From NCBI RefSeq assembly GCF_002078875.1, contig NC_034409.1, positions 103,201,226 to 103,265,225 on the forward strand: a stretch of DNA of 64,000 nucleotides, given 5' to 3'. The notes below the pieces were generated by a model that saw nothing but the letters and a program-made list of their open reading frames with translations, ran no database searches and was not told the origin of the DNA. Positions 26,441 through 35,100 of the stretch are shown here, in pieces (the first letter of the stretch is position 1; each line of letters starts with the position of its first letter). The DNA comes from Numida meleagris (Eukaryota > Chordata > Aves > Galliformes > Numididae). Both the position numbers and the translations under genes were made by a program.

Positions 26441-27140
26441 CATGATTTCTGTAAAAAAGTTGTTTCATATATCATACTTCCTGTGTAGGATTAGAATGTT
26501 CCTTTGCTGACTTCCATACATGAGGTGTCTCTTCCGTGTCCATCTGTCCCTCTCAGTATTCAAATTCGTTGGTTTATATAAATAAGCATGCAATCTGCTT
26601 GTTTCAAAGAATATGGCATATTTTCTGATTCCATTGAATGAAACATTTCTGAAATGGAAGCCAGTGAATTTCAAAACTTCAGAAACTGCTATCATTATTT
26701 TTATTTTTTTTCTTGATTGGAAGCAGACAATCCAAAACAGCCTGGCCCGAACTCAAGTTAAAGATGAGCTGCCTCTGCAAATGAGGTGGAACTGTGAAGC
26801 TGAGTTTGGAAAGTGCTGGAGGCTTCAAGCAGCACCTGGGAGTACCCAACCCAGTTACTGTGTTGGAGCTCGCTGGTGAGGTGAGTTGGGGCTGGACTCA
26901 CAGGTATTTCCGTGGCTTCTCTCTCAGGGTTGCTGAGGCTCTAAGGAGTGACAAAAGTTAGTAGCAGCTCTGACAGAAATGGTTTTCCCTTTGAATTTCC
27001 ACTGCTATCGATAAGTTTGCAGAGGACATACAGATTTAAGCAGCTGTGCAGACTCAAAGAGCAACCTGTTTGGAAACATTTTTCTTATGTATTCTGAGGT
27101 GCTGAACCTTAGAATATGTAAGAAATGTTCAAGATGGTTA
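26441..27140. other. IFNAR2 intron 1, unique sequence
   Basis: AT-rich sequence between a CR1 copy and the LTR element. I see no exon, RNA gene or repeat. Confidence 0.45.
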
Positions 27141-27145
27141 TTCGT

Positions 27146-27993
27146 TGTCAACGGTTTACGGGCGTTCGGCCCGGTTCCATGACGAAGGGAACGGGGGATC
27201 CACGGGTCCACACACCGTGAAAAGGGAAAAGGGAAAAAGGGTAAGGAGATGGCCCTGAGAGCAAAGAACAGCGGCAACAATCTGAGGAGAAACAAACTAA
27301 TTTACTAAATAAAATATCAGAATGCAAAACAACACGCATCACCCACCAAGTGGACCCAGGTCCCTGGGCAAAAACAGTGCCACGGAGAGGTTTGCCCTTT
27401 CCAGAAGCTGGAAAGACCCAAACTGCTTTTCCCAGCATGCTCTTTACATGTACTACAGGGACCTTATCTCCCTCTACATTATGTAGAGAGCTGGATTGAG
27501 CAGGACCATCATGATTGATTGATCCTCTAGTATTGACCAACCCGGTGGCTTCTGCCAAATGCTTCTCCCAATGCTTAAATGTTCCGCCACCCATTGCTTT
27601 CAACATGGTTTTTAACAATCCATTGTATCGTTCAATTTTACCAGAAGCTGGTGCACTATAATACAATATAATTTCAATTTAAGCTGGTAAATCCAATACA
27701 GAGAGAGACAATGTCCCAAAATCAAGGTAGGCCTTACTCTACTACCGACGATAAGACGGCTGGAGAGCGAGGTGCTGCCAAGATGAGAGACGGGCGGAAA
27801 AAGGGATGAGGTCTCGTGATCTGCAAGTTTTTATACTGTGAGCTTTTATCTTTTCCCTCCGGCTGGAAATGGTAACAGAGGAGAAAAGTACCGTGGGGAC
27901 TGTAGTAGTCCTTCTCTTCTGAGAACCAGGTATATCCACTACATGATGTTATGATGTGGAATACCAATAACCGAAAATCACAAAACCATGACA
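27146..27993 (-). mobile_element. Rearranged endogenous retrovirus LTR carrying an integrase segment
   Basis: 848 bp from TGTCAACGG to CCATGACA, flanked by the 5-bp direct repeat TTCGT (27,141-27,145 and 27,994-27,998). This is a complete target-site duplication. The outer parts (27,146-27,332 and about 27,657-27,993) match the solo LTR at 19,294-19,823 end to end. About 324 bp of retroviral integrase coding sequence interrupts the LTR between them, with no gag, env, second LTR or primer-binding region. On the minus strand the junction shows TATTATAGTG, also present at the matching point of the solo LTR, which suggests microhomology. The element lies antisense in IFNAR2 intron 1. Confidence 0.85.
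27333..27666 (-). pseudogene. Retroviral integrase C-terminal fragment (ERV-L-like)
   Basis: An open frame of about 110 codons on the minus strand contains ASGKIERYNG, followed by a WEKHLAEA-type segment and a basic, tryptophan-containing end. These fit the end of the retroviral integrase catalytic core and the C-terminal domain, most like class III (ERV-L/spuma-related) elements. The catalytic N-terminal half is missing, and the frame runs on into LTR sequence to a stop near 27,148, so it is not functional. The class assignment is from family knowledge only. Confidence 0.7.
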
Positions 27994-28287
27994 TTCGTGA
28001 TGGCATATACTGCAAGGGTCTATGGTGGACTAGTACATCTATTGCATAATACCTCCAAGTCACTGTGAAAGTAACATTGTTTTCTGTGTATCTTCTGGAC
28101 AAAGCTGGTTAGTTTGTTGAAAGCAGAAAGGTATTTTTTCTACTTCTGAAATCTGTAAGCTTGACCTGAGTGGGAAAGACAAATTATTTTTTTTCTGTAT
28201 CGTCCACTAGTGCCAAAACTAAACAGACTTGCTGGACAATGGCAATTAATTTTTTTCCAGCTTGCAGATATCAATGGCAAACTTTAA

Positions 28288-28350
28288 AACTGGGGTTCAA
28301 CTAGATGATCTCTAGAGGTCCCTTCCAACCTCTATGTTTCTGTGACTGTG
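28288..28350 (+). repeat. CR1 LINE 3' end fragment, very short
   Basis: GGGGTTCAACTAGATGATC is followed by GGTCCCTTCCAACCTC and TATGTTTCTGTGA. This is the last 60 or so bases of a plus-strand CR1, in IFNAR2 intron 1. The flanks (27,999-28,287 and 28,351-29,007) are unique intron sequence. Confidence 0.75.
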
Positions 28351-29007
28351 TAACCAGTAAATCGTATCTTCTTATCCATCACTTCTAATTTTGATTGAAA
28401 AGGGGGAAGCGGGCATTTTAAATCTCCAAAATATTACTCAAGCTTCAGTGAATTAATAAAATGAACCAAGCTGAAATGAAAAAGAGCTTTCTCTTCACCT
28501 GTGGAAGAGTTCATTATTTTCTAGTTATGATCATCAGTTGCAGAGATACAGGTTCTTAACACTTAACCAGTGACTTCCTGTAATCACACTAAAGCTTTGA
28601 GCAGAGGAAGGACTGCACCTCAGATGGGTGAATTTAAAAAAGAAAAACAAAAAATCCTTTAAAATAGTGTGTTGAGTTTGAGCATAATATGCTTTGTCAC
28701 AATTTTAAATTCTAACTATTCTACAAAACTATCTGTTTTGCACAGTAGTCATACAGCGCTGGAGGTATTTATTTTATTTGAAATTGTTAGAGCCCTTTCC
28801 ATGTGAGGAGGGGAGGGGAACAAAAATGGATTGTCTCTTCTAAAGAGCACAACCCAGGATGATAGCAGAGACTGTTTCAGTGCCAGTGCCTCTTCCTCCA
28901 GTGCGCTGAAGGGGTTAAAATAATCCTTTGTACATGGACCTCATTTTACTTACAAGTCATTCACCTGTACTATCTGCTGAGTGTGATTGTTGTTAATATA
29001 TTTGCAG

Positions 29008-29104
29008 GTACGGGAGCAAAATGTTCATTTTACAGTCAGAAGGATGTGTTTTTTTATCACTATGGAAACACTGATGGGTGGACCACTGCGTTTCTATCAG
29101 CTTG
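29008..29104 (+). CDS. IFNAR2: IFNAR2 first coding exon (5' UTR plus start)
   Basis: Acceptor ATATATTTGCAG ends at 29,007; donor CTTG|GTAAGT follows 29,104. Three in-frame ATGs lie at 29,044, 29,062 and 29,074, and all leave in phase 1. An upstream out-of-frame ATG at 29,021 opens a 17-codon ORF. The encoded end GGPLRFYQL forms the n-region of the signal peptide. The exon call rests on the splice sites, the phase match and the peptide produced with the next exon. Confidence 0.75.
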
Positions 29105-32100
29105 GTAAGTTGCTTGTACTTTTACATTGGAAGAGAGGTAGCTGGCTTTTCATTATGACTCCTCCTGAGTTACTGAATTAAGATAATGTGATGGAGCTCT
29201 CTCTAGAATAATTCACAGAATCAAATGTCTAGTGTATTATATTTCATATATATCGTCCTATAAATAAACCAGATTTTTCCATTAGAAAAATACTGCTTTG
29301 AAACAGTATACTCCTCTAGCTATCCAGTGAGCTTTTATTGGTTACAATGTTTTTCATTTCTTGTCCTTATTTTTTATAAGGACTCCTTGTAAGGTTGCTG
29401 ACGTGGCAAGCATGACATAGTTTGTTGGCTGGGCTGTGATGGGAGTGGGAAAGCGTTCTGATAATTATGTTTTCCTGTTTGTATCCCTTCTGTAAGGAAG
29501 CAACATACTAAATGATGGGGGTTTCCAACTACCTTTGTTAATGGTGTTTGTTGAAACAAAGTTACTGAAGCAATTTGAATTCCAGGAGAACTGGATTTGT
29601 TTTGAAAGGGGTGAGGTATTTAAAAATCACAAATACAGAGAGAAAAGAAAAACATCTGTGTCAACAGGAGTTCCTTCAGCAAGACAGCTGACACGTGAGG
29701 TGTCTGGGATAAGAAAGGAAGGCAAATGAGTGTTTGCCTTTCCTAATCCAAAGAGCATACTCAGTGGAAGTGTCTCATTACTAGAGCCTGTGTACTGATG
29801 CTGTGTCCTCGGTGTGCTAAAGGCTGTGTGATTACAAATCTGAGCTTGTGTTCAGGTAACAAATAACAACCATTAAAGTATTGCTTAATTATTCATATCC
29901 ACGGGTTGTTTTTTTACAGATGGGCAATTTGTTGCTAGATTCCTAGAAATGAATTGTTCTAGTTTTAAGTGCACATCTCTAAGGGGATGTTTATTATTCA
30001 GTAATGATGTAGAAGAACACATGCAAAAGGAAGACGCACGAGAGAGGATGCTTGTGGTTTGCATGGCAAAATGAAACTAGAGAGAGCACTTTTATCTCCT
30101 CTGGAAATACACACTTTTTACACATGCAATTCACATGAGTGGCTTAATCTTTTTGCATCTAATTTCAGAATGAATGCTGGGAATGCAGTTTAATACTTGT
30201 AAGACTAACACCCTAAAAGCCAGATTTGCAAGGGATGCTTGGCTAAGCATCCGACCTAAATGATGTCAACTGAATTGGTGCCAAAGTACAGCTGCTTTGT
30301 ATGCCCACTGCTCCTTAAAAGGTGATTTTTAAGGCACTTTTCCAGAACCATAAAGATTCTAACTAATTTAGTAGATTTTTCCTTTTTCTCTCCCAGTACT
30401 GCCTGCAAACATAGGCAAGGATCATAAAATAACTGATGTGTTAGAACAGGCATGCATGGAGTATGGCCCAAGTGTAGCCTGCTGAATCATAGAATCATAG
30501 AATCACCAAGGTTGGAAAAGACCAACAAGATCATCCAGTCCAACTGTCTGCCTATCACCAGTAGTTCTCACTAAACCATGTCCCTCAACACAACATCTAA
30601 ACATTGCTTGAACACCTCCGCAGTTGGTGACTCAACCACCTCCCTGGGCAGCCCATGCCAGCGCCTGACCACTCTTTCTGAAAAGTAGTATTTCCTAATG
30701 TCCAGCCTGAATCTCCCCTGGCGCAACTTGAGGCCATTCCCTCTCCTCCTGTTACTAGTTACACAAGAGAAGAGGCCGACCCCCAGCTCACTACAACCTC
30801 CCTTCAGGTAGTTATAGAGAGCGATGAGGTCTCCCCTGAGCCTCCTCTTCTCCAGACTGAACAATCCCAGCTCCCTCAGCCGCCCCCCATCAGACCTGTG
30901 CTCCAGACCCCGCACAGCTTCGCTGCCCCTCTCTGAACATGGTCCAGGGCCTTGATGTCTTTCTTGCAGTGAGGGGCCCAAAACTGGACACAGTACTCGA
31001 GGTGCAGCCTCACCAGTGCTGAGTACAGAGGGACAATTACTTCCCCACTCCTGCTGGCAACACTATTTCTGATACAAGCCAGGATGCCTCTGGCAGAAGA
31101 AGAGGAGAGGTCATGCAAAGCTGGAGAGGGTGGGATGTAGGTCTGGTAGCCGTCCTCTGGTCGTGTAGGCTGTGCAGGCCAGATGGCTATGCTTCTGTCA
31201 CTTCCCTAACCTACTCTGTGCCTAACAGCATGTGGCCTGGTACTCATGTCAAGGGCCTGAGCTATGACTGCAAGTTCTCAAGGAAGAGAGAAAATGCCAC
31301 CTTTGGCAAAAACCTGGAGGCCGTAAAACTGTGATAATTAACATATAAACAATCCGTCACATTTTTGGGAACTGAAAATGAGGTCTTAAGAAACCAACAG
31401 AGTTCTCTGCTATTCTGTAAAGTCACATGTTTTTCATACCCCTGCTTATATCATAGTTTGCATACCTTGTAAGAATTTGCCCCCCCTTGCTTATCAAGGC
31501 AAACCACATGTAAAAAAGGAATAAATCAGCGTGCTGGAAGGCAGCTTTTGGAGCTCCCCTCGGGCCCCATCCTGCTACAGACATGTCAATGAGACAGGTC
31601 GTATAACCTTTCCTACCCTAATTTACCTTCCCTGGAATTTATATAACCTTACCCAACCTAATTTACCCTTACCTACCCTAATTCACTCTTGGATGTGAGA
31701 TCAGCACTGCCTGTGCTGAAGCCAGGGCACGGAGAGGGCGCAGGGCAATGCTAACTCTAGTGATGGCAAATAACTGCATGCAGTTTGGTAAATTGGCTAA
31801 ACGCAGCCCTGAGAACAGCAAAAAATAGGCAGCTGTGCTCTCTGTTTTGATAAAGGAATTTGAGAGTAGGTTTCAAGATTGACAAAATCATCAGTTTACG
31901 TTTGTGACGCCATTTTCAATTGTCATAAATACATTACCTGCCCAGACAAGCTAAAAGGTTGGACACCCGTGCATTAGGACATCCTCACAGTGTTTCTGGG
32001 ACAGAACAGTTCCCAAGATGCCTTGCTTTTAACATCTGGCACGCTGCTATTCTAAATACCTGCAAATTTACCTAGGAGATGTATTCCGGTACAGCGGATT

Positions 32101-35100
32101 GCTTTATTTTTCATAAAGTATGTTCCATTTTCTTTTGTCTTTTTTTGGGTGCTCCTTTCTGTGGCGCAACTTGTTGACTCGTGAAGCAATTCTGTTACTT
32201 GTCATAGTGTGACACCTGAGAACCTCCATCTCACCCCAGAGTGCTACTTTGCTAGTCGCCATAAAAATGTAATTCAAAAAACCATTCTGCGTGCTACGGA
32301 AGTTACCACTGTAACCAAGATGAGGACAATAAGAGAACGTGTTGAAGTATTAGTTAACACAGTTCAACTGAAGTATCAGGCTAGTGATATTTTGGGAATA
32401 CTGTGATATTTTGAGAATCTAGATTAGAGGATGGCCTCTTGCAGAGCTTATACGAGAGGATGTGGCAACCTGGAATGTCAGAGTCTGCAAGAAGACTGGG
32501 TTCAGAAGATTGCTCAGACAGTAGGCCTGGCTGAGTGACTGAATGTGGTTTTAACCATGCCTTGTGACAGAAGAAAAAATTTTGCAGCATTTGCTGGTTG
32601 TTGGGGGGTTTTTTTGTGGTTTTTATTTTCTTTTGCAGGCAGAGAACAGAATGATATAGAAACAGATAGAATCACAGAGCAGTGTTATAGAAACAGGACA
32701 CAAGCATTGGGAAGGAGAGGCCACTGAACTAGAGAGGGAGTTACATGAGTTAGGTGACTGAAAACAGACATCTAACACCAAAGCTGTATTTACAGCCTTG
32801 AGGATTCCCCACGTTTAGCAAAGGACATCTGTCCTTTCATTACTGAAGATGATTCAATAATGTTCTTCTTCATCTTATTTCAGAAGAGTTTTAAGATTCT
32901 GACTTATTATGGTATTTAATAGACAGATTGACCTTAAACTATTGCTAGAATCCTTAAAGACAGCATTTGATAAGAACATCTTAAGTAGGTTTATTTGAAC
33001 TGAGTCTTGAATCTCTTCTGGTGAGGATCAACAGGAGCATGAACCACAGCTAGTTAAAAAAAACCTGGCTCCTAGGAACCATGAATTATTTGAATTAATG
33101 ACAATGGTTGGAGAAGGTGACATCCTGTACTCTGATAGAAGAAAGGAAGGAAGCAAACACAGAGAAAAGCAGGCAGAGGAAGTTGTAAACAGACAACTCG
33201 GTAACATACAAAGTTGAGTCAAAGGGCTGCAGAAGCACTTCCACTGAGAGAACACTTAGTATTGTCTCTGACTGTTGCAGATTAATATTGCCAATAGTAA
33301 ACTAATAATTAGATATTGTAGACATGCAAGTCCACTAATACACAGTTTAATTTTCCAGTGTTCGTCAGCATTCTGTGTGCAGCTTGTTGCAGCAGCTTGC
33401 CTGGTAAGAGGCTTCTATTGTCTTTCACTTTTCCTAATACAGATCAAAAGACTTGCATGTTCTCACCAAGCAGCATTTTACAACTTCATGCTTCTTGAGG
33501 AAAGAACTTAAATGAAATACAGGAAGACAGTCCTTCGCGTTGTTGTTGTTGTGCTGAACTCATAGTTCTGTTTTATGGTTGCTTTATTTGGGGACTAATA
33601 TCGGTCTTCTCTAATCAGGTTTAGAATTAGAATTAGAATTGATTGGAATTGTTGCAATCTCAAATTTGTTTGTCATTCATATTGATGATGATGATGGGCT
33701 GTTGTGTGTTTTCTTTTCTTCTTTTTTTTTCTTTTTTTTCCCTTCCCTTTCTAGAAGAGATTCTGAGAGGGCCACGTGTTAATCTACGTATGACATCTAA
33801 CAACTTTCAGCACATTTTATCCTGGCAAACACAAAGCGGTCAAACAACTGAGCCAACATACTATCGTGTACTGTACAATAACCACAGGCAAGTCTTACTT
33901 CACATAAGACACAATTTTTTCTTTTTATGCTTATCAGTTCAAAACACTCGGCCTTGTTATTTCTTTTTTCATTGTTTTTCCACTCCACAAAGATGCCTTC
34001 GTATAACAGAGGATCCAAACAGATTATTTTGGATTGTTAGTTACTCTTTATTTTGATTTACAGTAAATGGAAGATTGCAAAACAGTGTTCACGAATTGCA
34101 CAGCACTTCTGTAACCTGACAGATGATTTTGAAGTTGTTTCGGGTGAATATTTTGCATTCGTTCAGAGCTTTGTAGGAACTGAAGTATTCAATTCCTCTT
34201 CACTTCGTTTTTCACCACTCTATGATAGTAAGTTCATTTTCGTTTTTATTCCAGTGAGGTGTAAATGTTCTGCTAGCTTTACAATATGGCATTACAAACC
34301 ATTTTTTTTTAAACTGAAATAGTATTGCTACTAAGTACATAGTGTATATTTCTTCCATGTTTTCTTTTTCTTCTTTCTATTTTTCAACAGCATTCTTGGG
34401 ACCACCAGAATTTAATATCAGTTCCTGTCTACACTGCATAAATATCACCATAAAGCTGCCATCCACTCACTTCAGAAAAAATGGAAAGCTGCTGTCTTTA
34501 TTTGATATATATAAATACCTTGATTATGAAATAACACTGAAAACACTTGATGAAGAACATAAGGTAAAGAACTTTTATTTCTATTTCTTTCTTTAGACAA
34601 GAAATAAAATGGTTCTAATGGTCGGCAGATTCACACAAGTGAACAGAAAATACTTAGAAGAAAACATAATGACTTCCTTATACTGCTGAGTAGCAGGCTA
34701 GAAAGGAATACTAGTTGTGCTGTATCCTTACTTGAAAGGGGGGGGGGGCTTAGCTATGACCCATAAGGAAATGCTGGAATAATGGGGGATGGCTTAGTGT
34801 ATGCAAGCAAAACACATTTAGGGGCCACAGTCTCTGATTGTGTAAATTTGCTGTAGAAACAGAGGGAATAATCCATTCCACGTAACCAAAAATAGCGAGC
34901 TGAAATTGACACTTGTGCAGGCCTTAGGTTAAAAAGGGAGACATTAGCAGTGGGGCTGGCACAGCACTGGAGTAAGTTGGCTAGCCAGAGAGCTGATGCC
35001 TGCACTGGAAATTTGTTAGGTGTAAAGCAAGCATCTTGACAACTTGAACAAGAGATGAAGCAATTGCCTAGGTAAATCACTGAGTTACTGTATCAGTTTT

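Larger units (their letters stand above)
29105..33358 (+). other. IFNAR2 intron between first coding exon and micro-exon
   Basis: 4.25 kb of AT-rich intron with a CR1 copy (30,484-31,105), a possible LTR-like remnant with AATAAA at 31,520-31,525, and a 24-bp hAT-like terminal motif (31,944-31,967). I see no further coding exon. A chance ATG-to-donor stretch at 29,798-29,855 was rejected. Confidence 0.55.

Noticed and set aside
29798..29855. ATG followed by 19 codons and a phase-1 GTAACA, a possible alternative first exon for IFNAR2
   Set aside because: The donor is weak, the peptide ([10 protein letters not shown]...) lacks a proper hydrophobic core, and the 29,044-33,403 combination is much better.
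31600..31690. TACCCTAATTTACC-type repeats, considered as interstitial telomere sequence
   Set aside because: The units are not regular TTAGGG/CCCTAA hexamers; better described as degenerate simple sequence.
33643..33754. Hydrophobic frame running directly into the IFNAR2 D1 exon, which looks like a signal peptide
   Set aside because: It starts at TTG, not ATG, and its hydrophobic stretch is only the translated pyrimidine tract of the splice acceptor.
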